Assembly: GCA_963556195.1 (NCBI GenBank)
Contig: OY744516.1
Span: 29,170,183-29,234,182 of the forward strand
Direction of reading: 5' to 3'
Source: Sepiola atlantica
Lineage: Eukaryota > Mollusca > Cephalopoda > Sepiida > Sepiolidae
Length of the DNA: 64,000 bases
Position numbers and translations under genes: made by a program. Each line of letters opens with the position of its first letter. The stretch's first letter is position 1. The notes under the pieces were generated by a model. That model saw nothing but the letters and a program-made list of their open reading frames with translations. It made no database searches and was not told the origin of the DNA. Shown piece after piece: positions 44,570 to 55,262 of this stretch.

Positions 44570-45098
44570 ACCAGAAACAGTACTGGAAAACGAAAAACAC
44601 AAAATCCTCTGAGATATGGGTATACAAACAGATAAGCTCATACAAGCAAGGAGGCCTAATGTTATTATAATAGACAAGAAAGAAAAATCTTGTAAAATTG
44701 TAGACTTCGCCGTTCCAGCAGCCCACAGAGTGAAGATCAATGACACGGAAAAACGAAGTATATATACACAACTAGCCAGAGAACTGAAAGAAATATGGAG
44801 CATGAAGGAAGATAGTATAATACCAATAATCGTAGGAGCACTAGGAACAATCCAAAAAAAACTGGAGAAAAGACTGGGAGAAATTGGAATCAAAGGGACC
44901 ATCGAAACCATACAAAGGACGGCAATGATCAAAACAGCTGCAATCTTAAGGAAAATCCTCGAATGCGGAAACCAACACGCATTAGCTACAATGGGTAACC
45001 AGTCACAAGGAATTTACAACAGGGAGAAAACAAAACCACACGAAGAACACCACAACACGAACAAAGGAACAGAAACTGCAAGAAACATCACTTCATAA
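44570..45098 (+). pseudogene. R4/Dong-like restriction-like endonuclease domain
   Basis: The frame 44616-45098 begins GIQTDKLIQARRPNVIIIDK and continues CKIVDFAVPAAHRVK, TQLARELKEIWSM, PIIVGALGTI, LEKRLGEI and TIQRTAMIKTAAILRKILE. The RPD...D signature of restriction-like endonucleases appears as RPN...D, so the first acidic residue is replaced by Asn. The protein would nick the target for target-primed reverse transcription; this copy likely cannot. Confidence 0.88.
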
Positions 45099-45723
45099 TT
45101 CCCCCCCCCCCCAATAAATTACACCTGCCTCAGCTATTACTACACAAAAATGAACCAAAGAAACAGAAATTACAAGAAACACTATCAGCTCCCCCTCTCT
45201 CTCCACTCCACCCCTCAATTTTATTTTTAAATTAAAAAGAATTACAAAATTAAAAACAAAGATTAAAAAATTAAATTCGATCAAAAATTGACGAGAAAAA
45301 AAATTATTATTATTTATTTATTTATTTATTTATTTTTATTTTTATTTCTATTTTATTTTTTAACTAATTAAAAAAAAATATGGTGCCGACTTAGGCTGAC
45401 ACCAGACAAAACATTTGTAATGGGTCGAGGAGGGTGAGTAGATCGAGGAGGGACAGGACAAACCAGACCTCCACTGGAAAAGTGCAGAGAATGCTGGGAC
45501 CTTGGGGAGGCTTATTGCCACCCGAATCCCAGAGAAGACCGATTGTCCTTACCAGCGAGAAATCAATGGTAAGCGGCTGTTGCGATATCGCATCGTTATC
45601 GAAAAGAGGTGAAGAATACTGGAAATCTGGGGAGGCTTGTTGTCACTCAGACTCCATGAAATACCGCTGCTTGTTGTCGGTGAGCAATCACTGACGATGA
45701 TCTGTGTGAGAACTCCTAATGAG
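45099..45723 (+). other. R4/Dong-like 3' UTR
   Basis: Non-coding, with C12 at 45101 and short TTTA/ATTT runs at 45305-45360. The stretch 45400-45720 has two gggtcgaggaggg-like repeats and two ggggaggctt-ttg blocks (45504 and 45630). Confidence 0.6.
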
Positions 45724-45726
45724 TAC

Positions 45727-45805
<79 letters not shown>
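45724..45805. repeat. (TAA)n, 3' tail or target of the R4/Dong-like element
   Basis: About 27 TAA units, then tgataaccg. Confidence 0.97.
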
Positions 45806-45806
<1 letters not shown>

Positions 45807-45909
45807 TAACCGGGCAATGCTATTTTGTAGAGATTGCCTTCTTCTGTAAACAAGTGGCAATCATAATAAGAAGTAAATATACCCCCATTATTATCAGAGT
45901 CCTTATAGA

Positions 45910-46260
45910 CCTAGGTATGGTAATATTGATTACTTTCCCTCGTCGATGACTTTGTACAATCACTCGGTAAACAGTGGAAAGTTGAATTTCGAGGTTTGCT
46001 GCGATTTGACGCTGATTTATCTGCCTTCATATATAAAACGTGGGACTGATAATTGTAATGCTTTTTTTGGCTGGTGTGATACTTAAAGGGTGATATGTGA
46101 TAGATATATTGATATATCAAAAAAATGTGAATTAGTATAAAACATCGATATCTCAATCTTTTACTGCTGCTTTGTACAGCTCCGAGCGCTAGCTGTTGGA
46201 GAAGGAAACATGAATTATTTTTGTGGGGTGACTACTTACTTTTTTCATGTATGTGAACAG
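45910..46260 (-). mobile_element. Tc1-like fragment, terminus plus helix-turn-helix
   Basis: On the minus strand gaaaaaagtaagtagtcacc at about 46250 resembles Tc1-type inner terminal repeats. Further on, a shifted frame gives INQRQIAANLEIQLSTVYRV and IVQSHRRGK (about 45925-46025), the first helix-turn-helix of Tc1 transposases. No catalytic domain follows. Confidence 0.5.
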
Positions 46261-46834
46261 CCTATAACGTAATGTAGCTCAAACTCTTCGTTATTAGAAA
46301 TATCGTTATGTACGAATGTGTAACGTGGCTCTTATATTCTTATGGGAAATATAATTGTGTACCGTAACTTCAAATGTTATTTGTGTTATAGTATCTTAAA
46401 TCTTTGTCATTGTGATTCCAAATAGTTGTGAGAACGAAGTTTCTTATCTGTGTAGTGTTACGTTGCCATTATTTATTCGTTACAGGGTTTACTTGTAACG
46501 TGCCATGTTACATAAAACTAAAAATCTGCGATTACTTGTTTTTTTTAAGGTCGGCGATCGTCTAGCATTTTCTCCAACAGGTGTGATAACAAATAAAGAC
46601 TCGAAACCAAAAGTGCTTACGTTGTTAACTCTTATTGCTGGTATATTTCGATAGCATCTTACTCTCATACGCATCTACCATTAGATAGCTCCTTAACGGG
46701 AGAATATAGCACAAGACACATGCCTTGGTTATGCAAAGGCAAAAGCACACCTCTCAAGTTTTCCGATTATCTAATCGTGTGTATCATTGTTTTTCATCTT
46801 TTTAGTTATTTCCTAAACAACAAAAAACAATGTA
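46261..46834. other. No feature seen
   Basis: No motif recognised. Confidence 0.4.
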
Positions 46835-47285
46835 TAATAGAAATTGAAACCAAACAATGATGCAATTTTAAAATGAATACAATCATTTATTAATTATTTT
46901 AAATATGCTGAGATTTTCAATATTATATTACTTCTCCAGAGCAAGACTTTTTTTCGTTTTGTTTCATTTTGTTGATATTAACCCGGAGGGGGGGGGGGTA
47001 ACCTCCTGTGAGGCAAACAGATTTACATTAAGATGTAATGACGATCAAGACAAGTCTGGACGATGTGTTAAGCGTTTGGTGGCGCGTATTTCAAATTAGA
47101 TATGGTCACATGCATGTATGAATATTTATAATAGAAATTGAAACCAAACAATGATGCAATTTTAAAATGAATAAAATCATTTATTATCTATTTTAATACG
47201 CTGAGACTTTCAATATAATGTATTTTACCTCAGAGCACGACTTTTTTTCCTTTTCCTCATTTTGTTTGTATTAACCTCAGGGCAC
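46835..47285. repeat. Direct duplication, period about 292 bp
   Basis: aatagaaattgaaaccaaac and the following 150 bp at 46838 recur at 47130, with about 10% differences, up to gatattaaccc-gg/gtattaacctcagg. Confidence 0.9.
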
Positions 47286-47659
47286 GAACAATAAAATAAA
47301 AATACATTAAAAACAATGTTTATATTGTGTCCTATTTAAATCAATCATTCAAAGTCTGTCAAAACAGAAACATTGAATTTCAGATGCGAGCAAATTTCTC
47401 TATTTATATTCCATTGCCTAACCTCGTTTTGCGTAACCTACTTCCGTCGCAACAAATAACCGTCATCATCATTGTCATCGCATTAATCACGGTAGTAGTG
47501 TTACATTCGTCCCTTATTGTATTATTAACCTTTTCTTTGTATATTATCCCGATTAGTCTAAAAATAGATTCATTTAATATTTGAATTTGGAGCCTTCTTT
47601 TGCACAAAAAAGACACTCAGTTTGTTTGTTTTTTGCTAAGGTTATCTGTTGCTTTTTCC
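47286..47659. other. No feature seen
   Basis: The frame 47327-47584 is hydrophobic and has no known motif; it may be chance. Confidence 0.35.
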
Positions 47660-48050
47660 ATACATATGAACATGGTCTGAGGATCTTACGTCTTTAAAAC
47701 ATGTTTTCCTTGCGTGAATCTAATAAAATAAATAGCTGTTTTAATCTTCTTTCATATCTGATATTGTGAATAACATTAAATGAAGAAAAGCATCTCGAAT
47801 TTGTCAATTACTAACAAAATCAAAAGGCGGAATATAATCATATGTTTACCGATATTCTATTCATCGCCGTCGTCATGTAAAATCAATATGGACTCACGTG
47901 TTTGTAAATTCCGTACGGAAAACGTACAAGCGTGCCTTTCGTTTTTTTTTTAATTAATGTCGTTTTCTATGTAATTTGATCTTCCTACAACAAAGAACAA
48001 AGATAAATTGAATAAAATATGATATGAAATATTGAAGAGAAACAATACGA
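47660..48050. repeat. Dispersed repeat C, copy 3
   Basis: It shares gaacatggtctgaggatctt, actcacgtgtttgtaaatt, ggaaaacgtacaagcgtgcc and ttaatgtcgttttctatg with copies 1 and 2. Confidence 0.72.
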
Positions 48051-48446
48051 TAAAAGTAAAAAAACAAAGAATTCAACTTTTATGTCCAACTCTGAATAAT
48101 TTTTTCTCGCAGTAATCTTACCCGAAAGTAAATTTGCATCGCCATCTTTAATCTTTTGAAAGACGACCAGAGAGAATTTAATTTACTACCAATATGCAAC
48201 AAGAGAGTTTTCTCGTTCTATAAAACTCTTTAGATCTTTTTGTTAACAAAGTGATATTAGCTGTAGCGGCGGTGCTCAGTGGACGACATCCTGTCTCAAG
48301 CGACTGGAAAATTAGTGCAACAAAATCAGCCATGAATTTCATCTTACTAGGTGAAGTACCCGGGTTTCTCTACTTTTTTTGAATTTATAGCCAAGATTAG
48401 AAGTTAAGAATATCTATTAAATATTTTGCATCCATTTTTTTTTAAT
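48051..48446. other. No feature seen
   Basis: No motif recognised. Confidence 0.4.
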
Positions 48447-48627
<181 letters not shown>

Positions 48628-48669
48628 TGGGCTACGAAAATAATTGGAACGCTATAGCAAAAAAAAACA

Positions 48670-48780
48670 ATTGTCTAGTGTGAAATTCGAACACACGATG
48701 AAATAAAAAAAAAATTGGATCTGAAAGCGAACACTTTATCCACAAGGCGAGCGATGAAACGAACATATTTTGTCTTTTTA
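48670..48780 (-). mobile_element. tRNA-headed SINE fragment
   Basis: The minus strand shows catcgctcgccttgtggata then aagtgttcgctttcagatcc (A-box side) and gtgtgttcgaatttcac (B box), split by an A/T run of 10 in the variable region. Read as a degenerate SINE head rather than a tRNA gene. Confidence 0.5.
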
Positions 48781-49350
<570 letters not shown>

Positions 49351-49584
49351 TATTGTATATACATGTATTGTATTAGTTTCTGTAGATGTAAATCCGTTGA
49401 AACGCCAGTGTTAATAAAAAGTGCTCAATAACAAGTAGAGCTGTTCTTTAGTATAATTTTTTTATTTATACAAACATTATTTCTTGTCTTCTTTGGTTAG
49501 AAGAGGTGAAATCTCTCTGACAAGTACAAGCGAAACATGTATGCGCATATGTAACCAATAATGTTTGTATAAATAAAAATGTAT

Positions 49585-49586
<2 letters not shown>

Positions 49587-49642
<56 letters not shown>

Positions 49643-49760
49643 AAAGAAGCTTTGAGTCATAAAAAAAATTAAAAAATTAAAAATTTTAAAAATTTTAAAA
49701 ATAAAAAATAAAAAAATAAATAAAAAATAAAAAAATTTAAAAAAATGTAAAATGCAGTTT
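49587..49760. repeat. (TA)n and A-rich (AAATAAAA)-type low complexity
   Basis: TA run to 49638, then an A/T-only stretch of short AAAT and TAAAAA repeats at 49656-49745. tttgtataaataaaaatgta nearby (49562) mirrors attttttttatttatacaaa at 49456. Confidence 0.93.
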
Positions 49761-49817
49761 AAATTCCCAGACAAACTATATATATATATATTTAATTACA
49801 TATTAAAGCAGTTTATA

Positions 49818-49863
49818 CCTACAGACGACGTCGTTTCGGGCTTATATCCTTATCAGTGCAGGA
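49818..49863 (-). ncRNA. Hammerhead ribozyme, 3' copy in retrozyme 2 (mutated core)
   Basis: Minus strand: CCTGCA stem I, CTGATAA (49850-49856) in which the conserved G of CUGANGA is A, stem II ggatataagccc, GAAA, CGACGTCGTC with cleavage after it, TGTAGG. Stem I is fully paired, but the core substitution should impair activity. Confidence 0.8.
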
Positions 49864-50139
49864 AATGGTGGTTTCAGGTGGTCGTATCAGCTCGAACGCA
49901 GTTTGTAGATTCAGCCTAGACATCATCACAGACAGTAATTGAAATTTAGATACACTTACCCAAAAAGCGGGGATACAAGTCAGGATGTCAATAGTGTTCA
50001 ACGGCCGAGCACAACTTTGCTGCGATAAGCAGGGTGACAACAACATTGTAATTACAAACAGGGCCTTACTTTTAAGTCTATAAATCTTAAAGGGGCATTT
50101 ACTATAAATATTTTAAATTAAATGTCAAAGTGTTTTATA

Positions 50140-50184
50140 CCTACAGACGACGTCGTTTCGAGCTTAAACCCTCATCAGTGCAGG
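50140..50184 (-). ncRNA. Hammerhead ribozyme, complete, retrozyme 2
   Basis: Minus strand: stem I CCTGCA (50179-50184) pairs fully with TGTAGG (50140-50145, one G-U). CTGATGA (50172-50178), stem II GGGTTTAAGCTC (GGGT with GCTC), GAAA (50156-50159), and the palindromic ACGACGTCGT as stem III complete a consensus type I hammerhead. Cleavage is predicted after GUC, between 50146 and 50145. Confidence 0.9.
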
Positions 50185-50200
50185 AAGTGGTGGTTTCACT

Positions 50201-50399
50201 GTAATTTCTTTAATTATTTTTTCCTCGGAATTAACTCCGTCAACATGATTATATTTATTTATTACTATTATTTTTTTTTTTTTATTATTATGATTTTTTA
50301 TTTAGTAACAAATCAATTTAAGTGCAAATTCTGGTTCATCTTAAACAAGATTTTTTTACTAGTTTTAATAGATAAACATTTTTGGAGAACAATACACTA
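50201..50399. other. AT-rich spacer
   Basis: No feature seen between the retrozyme and the RT fragment. Confidence 0.4.
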
Positions 50400-51110
50400 C
50401 AGACTGGTTGCCATTGCTTTATAGAGCGTGCTTCCATTGCATCAGGTTGGTCGTTTATTAAAATCAGGAATAATAAAGATCCAAGGATCAACCCCTCGAG
50501 CATACCCACATTGATCTCATGTTGTTTAAATATACGGCCATCGAAGACAACCAGGATTTTTCTTTTAGCTAAGAATGATCTGATTATGCTAAATATTCGC
50601 CAAGTAATACTGTACGAATTAATTTTCTTAAGAAGACCTTCATGCCAGACCTTGTCAAAAGCTTTTTATATATCAAGCGCTACAGCCCCAGCTTCACCTG
50701 TCTTATCCAGTGTATGGTATATGCGTTCAGAGATGACCTAGATATCCGCATTAGAATGGAATTGCCTAAATCGAAACTGTTGTTTAGAAACATGTTTAGT
50801 ATTTTCGAAGTGGTGTACTATCGCTAGATTGATTAACGATTCAAATATTTTAGTGAAGAGCGGGAGGACACTTATCGGACGAGTATTTTGCAAATCAGTT
50901 CCTTTACATGAGTTATGAGAAATTGGTACCACATGGGTAATTTTCCAACTATTAGGGAAGCAAGATTCGGCAAAGTATTCATTATAGAATTTCGAGAGGG
51001 CGGGGGCCAGCTCAGCAGAGCATTTTACTTTGCTATAGTAAAGAATAAGATCAAGTCCATTGGCTTTCGAAGTTTTAAGGTGTATTTATGATATGGGATG
51101 GGGAGATTGT
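50400..51110 (-). pseudogene. CR1/jockey-like reverse transcriptase, N-terminal half
   Basis: Minus frames read ANGLDLILYYSKVKCSAELA near 51050, FYNEYFAESCFPNSWKITHV, then 50738-50932 with GTDLQNTRPISVLPLFTKIF and ESLINLAIVHHF. After a frameshift come LDKTGEAGAVALDI, KAFDKVWHEGLL (motif A, whose DI..AFD Asp is present) and ILGSLLFLILIND (motif B region with the usual Gln of PQGSxL lost). It stops near 50400 before the YxDD box. It reverse-transcribes the element RNA when intact. Confidence 0.88.
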
Positions 51111-51639
51111 CAGATAATTAACTGTGGTTTATGTATGTAGTGGAAAGTTTAGGAAGGAATAGTTTGTGGAGTTCAAAGTGAAATTTAAGGCGAACCGCTG
51201 GGCAAGAAGTGCAACCTTATCCGTTGCTGTTCAAGCAACATTATATTGGTTGCATAGTGCGAGTACCAATTATTTACCACGCTATACTAGATTTTACAGA
51301 AATCGCGAGTTCCTTATTTTTGCGACTCAATGTGTGTTCTTTTTATCTCGATATACTTACTTTTAGCTTCAACTATCACATTCTTACAATGGTTTCTCGA
51401 TGATTTAATGTTTGTTTATTTATATATGGTGGGTGGATCGGTAGAATGCTCGAACAATAGCAGTTGTACATATCGAAGTGAACAATTGCGGAGAGTGGAG
51501 CTTACTATTCTATTCCTGCTTTTACCCATTCTGTTATCACTGTCTAGCAGGGAGATAAAAGGTGTTACTTCATGGGGGATCTCTGATAAGATCTCTGAGG
51601 GATTTCCAATCAGCCCGTTGGTAATATCTCGTCATCTCT
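51111..51639 (-). pseudogene. Linker between endonuclease and RT, heavily decayed
   Basis: Positioned between recognisable EN and RT parts of the same element; only scattered frames remain. The plus frames here (51166-51650) are shadows. Confidence 0.5.
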
Positions 51640-52240
51640 CTTCGATTTGATGTCGAATATGTAAGGTGATCAGCGTTCCCGGGTAGGCTATGGTCATCCG
51701 TCACACTAGCCTCGAGTAGTGTTGGCAAGAATAGGTCGAGAAGTGAGGCTGGCTGATCCTCACGATCTTGAAGGGGCGTCGGAAAAGTGAGTGTTCGTGA
51801 AAGGGGGTGTGCAATAGATAAACTAGGCGTCCTTTTACCCGCTGTGTCTGTATAGCTCGAGAAACCAAACTAATCCCTCTGGTGGGCATTACAATTCCCA
51901 AATACATAGATTTAGGTACTCAGATCTAAGGTAAAAGATTGCGTTTACACAACCGGAGACATAATCGAGTAGTGTATAGTGCAGGGTCAAAGGGGAACAG
52001 TAGAGAAAATATAGGTAACTAACGCTGTGTTGTAAGCACACATATGTCTGATAATATGATTCTAGACTAATACTCTAGTTAAGGAGAGGGTGTTACTCAT
52101 AAAGAGTCCGAGTATGCTTGCCAGAGTCTTTATGGGAGAGTGGGAGGTATCCTGGTGTGTCAAAATGGTTAGAGGAGCTTGAGGAGTGTAGATTAGTTTC
52201 GCTGAGTGCTAGGATAGTTGGGGAGTTTACAAGGAGAAAG
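51640..52240 (-). pseudogene. CR1/jockey-like APE endonuclease domain
   Basis: Minus frames read ILALSETNLHSS near 52200 (with the conserved catalytic Glu), HFDTPGYLPLSHKDSGKHTR, SLESYYQTYVCLQHSVSYLY with FLYCSP, LGNCNAHQRDWLGFSSYTD near 51880, SLLDLFLPTLLEA, LPGNADHL near 51670 and REMTRYYQRADWKSLRDL. The GDFN motif reads GNCN, replacing a catalytic Asp; the late SDH motif reads NADH. Frameshifts and stops are frequent. The domain nicks target DNA to prime reverse transcription. Confidence 0.87.
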
Positions 52241-52983
52241 GATTCGACATAATCGAGTTAGATCGAAGCCCTTCGGATATTTATGAACGAGAGCCTTAAG
52301 GGGCAGGGAGATTTGGTTGTGTATTTTTAGGGGGCGTTTGGTTCGATCTCTTAACTTTATTTAATTTTAGATAGAATAGGTTGAACAAAACGGTTGTTTG
52401 TTGGATGTCAGAAAAAACGAAGTTCACACAAGTAGACTATTAGCCGAGTTGTTATCTATGGGGTTGTGGCCTCAGGAAAGCTCATCAATGATATGTAGTG
52501 TCCCCTATCTATGCGCGACATTATACTACAGTTATTCCGATATTATACAACTGTTGACAGAGCAGCTGCTTTTAGCGCTACCAAAGAGTACTACCAGTCG
52601 GAAACATCAGCCAAACCTGTACCCTTAACCTGTCGGAATAAGAGCGGCCCAGAGTAGTCGTGTGAAACTAAGTGACAAACAAGTGTCCCCAAGTTGCCTA
52701 GATAGAGAGGGATAGTAGAACAACGTTCATTGTCTAATAAGGAATCGAAGCCAAGAATTTGGTGTCTTTGAAGTGTCCCTGCGTCTGTCTGATAGACAAA
52801 GAAGGATTGCAAAGCCGAGCGATAGGCAAAGCCTATTTATTCCTTAAGATGTTGATGAGTGTTGTACGCACAGTAATAATTCGTATGAGAAAAGCTTTCA
52901 TCAGTATAGCAGTTCTACCCAAGATGTTGCTGATGGTTTGGTGCCGCCGTCAAGTAAAGAGAAAGAAAAGACTGGGCTAGTGT
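52241..52983. other. No feature seen
   Basis: Possibly more 5' sequence of the non-LTR element up to about 52360; nothing recognised beyond it. Confidence 0.35.
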
Positions 52984-53190
52984 TTTTATGGAAATCGCTT
53001 CGGACAAGTCATGAAGCCACTTGATGTAAGGAGCTAAATAAATACTACTTCAAGGTCAAAAACAAGCCAACGATAAGTGTTAGATGGATAGATTCCGACC
53101 CAGAAAACAGCGATTCTTCCTCCGTTGTCAGAAACATCGCTCATGGAATGTGAGGATAAAAGCACAAAATAAGGGAAGCGAGAGTTACGA
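52984..53190. repeat. Dispersed repeat D, copy 1
   Basis: tttttatggaaatcgcttcg, ccacttgatgtaaggagc, gatagattccgacccagaaa, cagaaacatcgctcatg and agcacaaaataagggaag are matched at 56345-56550 with about 12% difference. Class unknown. Confidence 0.85.
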
Positions 53191-53399
53191 GGCCACCGAA
53201 AGTAAACCGAAGTTAGTCACTTTCTACTCTCCTATAGTTGCTTTCGTTTCCTTGTCGCGCTATGCCCGTTCTTCTTTACTGGTCCCAAAACGCGAAAGAT
53301 GTTTCAGCAAATATGAAGTATCAAACGGAAAAACCTTAATTCATAGCTTATAATTAGTCATGGTTAACTATAGACACTTTATTGGCACACTCCTGCCTT
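53191..53399. other. No feature seen
   Basis: The frame 53084-53353 overlaps repeat D and has no domain. Confidence 0.35.
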
Positions 53400-53520
53400 A
53401 CAGATGAAGTCTACTCCCCAGGCCCCGTTGAGGGAGATAAAAGGCGGAACATCCGCTCACTTCGATCGCAAGTCTCGCTCTATCGTTTTGTTGTTGTTTT
53501 TTTTCGATTCTCTCTCGATT
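53400..53520 (-). repeat. Dispersed repeat F, copy 2 (inverted)
   Basis: The reverse complement matches 17930-18045, ending catctgtaagg. Confidence 0.75.
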
Positions 53521-54254
53521 ATTGATGTAATTATGAAAATAGTTTTAACAGATTCCTCAAATCAGCATACCTCAAAATACAAATAACAAAATGTTTATAC
53601 ATCCATTCTCATCTCAAACCTGAAATTAACAAAACAATCATAGTCGCATTCCAAACGCGACGTCTACTCCTGACCTACATCTTGTTACGATCTAAATTAT
53701 AATTCTTATTTACTATCTTGCTTGTTTGATTACCCCAGGGTAATTTTGTTAAAGGCTTTCGTGGACAGAAACGGGAATACATCCTTCTGGGCGGATGAAA
53801 TAGCAGTAAATCCTTTTGGGTCGATAGAAGCAAAGACGTTATGGTTTTTCTTTTGGTTGTGAAAATGTCAGTCAAGAGTGTCGTAGCTTTGTATGGGCAT
53901 GTGGACATCGCCTTGCTCCCCAAAACATTGTTTTTATTGACATTTCCGCAGAATGTGCTCAATTTGACTGTGTGTTGACCTGTACGAAATGTATTGGTCA
54001 ATAGTATCTGCCGATGGTAAGGTCGTTGATGCGAACATTATTTGACTTTCCGTTGTGTAGATGATAACAACTCGATTAGTTCGTTATATCCAGCGACAAA
54101 GATAAGTAAATAACGACACCGAAGATGATCTAAATGTATTAGCATTTACTCGAGTACACATTCCTTAATAGTGTTACATCTTTCGAACAAATAAATTAAA
54201 CATTGAAAATGTAGAGCTTGTATGCACCAACTTTAACCGCTGGAAAATTAACAA
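53521..54254. other. No feature seen
   Basis: The minus frame 53675-54001 (108 residues) has no recognised motif; tcctttgggtcgatagaa and tccttctgggcggatgaaat within it are weak internal repeats. Confidence 0.4.
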
Positions 54255-54380
54255 TCTGATGGTGGCCGATGGGTTGAATACAAGACTGCAGAGTCAAAGG
54301 TGACTTTGTAATTGGGTTCGAATTCTTTGACAGGCAGTAATTATCATTTCTTACAATGAAGATTGCGTAAGCATGAAACA
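54255..54380 (+). mobile_element. tRNA-headed SINE
   Basis: gatggtggccgatgggttga resembles a tRNA 5' half with A box, followed by gactgcagagtcaaagg and the B box GGGTTCGAATTC, spaced as in a tRNA. The body reaches about 54380. The acceptor stem does not close, so a SINE is preferred. Confidence 0.6.
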
Positions 54381-54420
54381 CATGTGTATGTAGATAAAAA
54401 TTAAAAAAACACTACATAAA

Positions 54421-54430
54421 TATATATATA

Positions 54431-54476
<46 letters not shown>
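54421..54476. repeat. (TA)n microsatellite
   Basis: TA run with one TTT interruption. Confidence 0.95.
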
Positions 54477-54479
<3 letters not shown>

Positions 54480-55159
54480 TAAGTAGACAATAGATTTCAA
54501 ATACGACAGTATACCTTATAGTAAACGGTACTTTTTAAAAGACACTCGCGTTTTTGTGTACACATTTCGTATTATATAAACTGGCTAGCAGGAAGATCCG
54601 ACGTTGCTCAGAATTTAATGCGGCATCATTTTTCATTACTTTCTTTTTGCCTTACTCCTCCCCTTCCGCTACCCGCTACCCGTTGCGCCCTCTAATATCG
54701 TCGGAAGAAAATGAAATTTTGGAAATCTCTCTGAATTAATGTCTTATGATTTCAATTTCATTAAAATCAGATATACGTATTTGAAGTTTTAAGAGGATTC
54801 TGCTCCAACCTTCTAGCACCCTTAGAATGTCACATAGATATTTGGCACATTAAGGAACACGTAGATATTCGGGGCCACTTCCATTGTCTTTACTGGAATT
54901 TTTTTAAATTTACTCAAAATAGGATATATTTTAAGTTTTAAGGGATTTTTCCTCTATAGACTTCTTAGTGGTTTACTTAGAGATTCGGGCCCACTTCCAT
55001 TGTCTTCCTCGGGAACTTTTACATATAAATACACTTTTAGTTTTTATATGGGTTCTCTAACCTTTCTTTCTATAGAGTACACACAGACAAACATTGATAT
55101 TTATAAATTGATAGATATAAATTATGCACGGTACTGTTACATAGAAGAATCTACACAGA
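54477..55159. other. No gene; weak internal repeat
   Basis: ttcggggccacttccattgt ctt (54869) recurs as ttcgggcccacttccattgt ctt (54984), each followed by an A/T-rich stretch with a (g)gaatttt-type motif, so a period of about 115 bp. Confidence 0.6.
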
Positions 55160-55262
55160 GAAAAATGAGACCCAGACAGGATTCAAACTGGTATCTAAGA
55201 ATAGCAATCGGTTTGGTCCAACGTTGTCTTAAGCACTTTACTACTGGGAATCTTATAGTTAG
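55160..55262 (-). mobile_element. tRNA-headed SINE fragment
   Basis: On the minus strand agtagtaaagtgcttaagac resembles an A-box half and ccagtttgaatcctgtctgg contains the B box GTTTGAATCC. Confidence 0.5.

Larger units (their letters stand above)
42240..45805 (+). mobile_element. R4/Dong-like non-LTR retrotransposon ending in (TAA)n
   Basis: A plus-strand element of about 3.5 kb carries in order a Myb-like DNA-binding region, RT, a CCHC knuckle and a restriction-like endonuclease, then a 3' UTR of about 620 bp and about 27 TAA units (45724-45805). Elements with a restriction-like endonuclease (R2, R4, NeSL, Dong) are often site-specific, and Dong inserts into TAA repeats. Part of the RT is deleted and the frame is broken several times. 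The 5' boundary is approximate. Confidence 0.85.
49779..50200 (-). mobile_element. Retrozyme-like element (family B), copy 2
   Basis: Minus-strand unit of 322 nt between predicted cleavage points at 50145/50146 and 49823/49824, flanked by direct repeats cgacgtcgtctgtaggtata. A partial extra copy extends to about 50197 (tgaaaccaccacttcctgca). The 3' end runs into a short (TA)n at 49779-49791, as in copy 1. Inside, aattacaatgttgttgtcac and cagcaaagttgtgctcg match copy 1. No coding. Confidence 0.85.

Noticed and set aside
44321..44932. 203-residue minus-strand hydrophobic frame
   Set aside because: It is antisense to the R4/Dong-like CCHC and endonuclease coding region, which carries the real motifs.
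54255..54330. Genuine tRNA gene
   Set aside because: A and B boxes are present but the acceptor and anticodon stems do not close; a SINE head fits better. The same holds for 4790-4840, 48690-48780 and 55160-55262.
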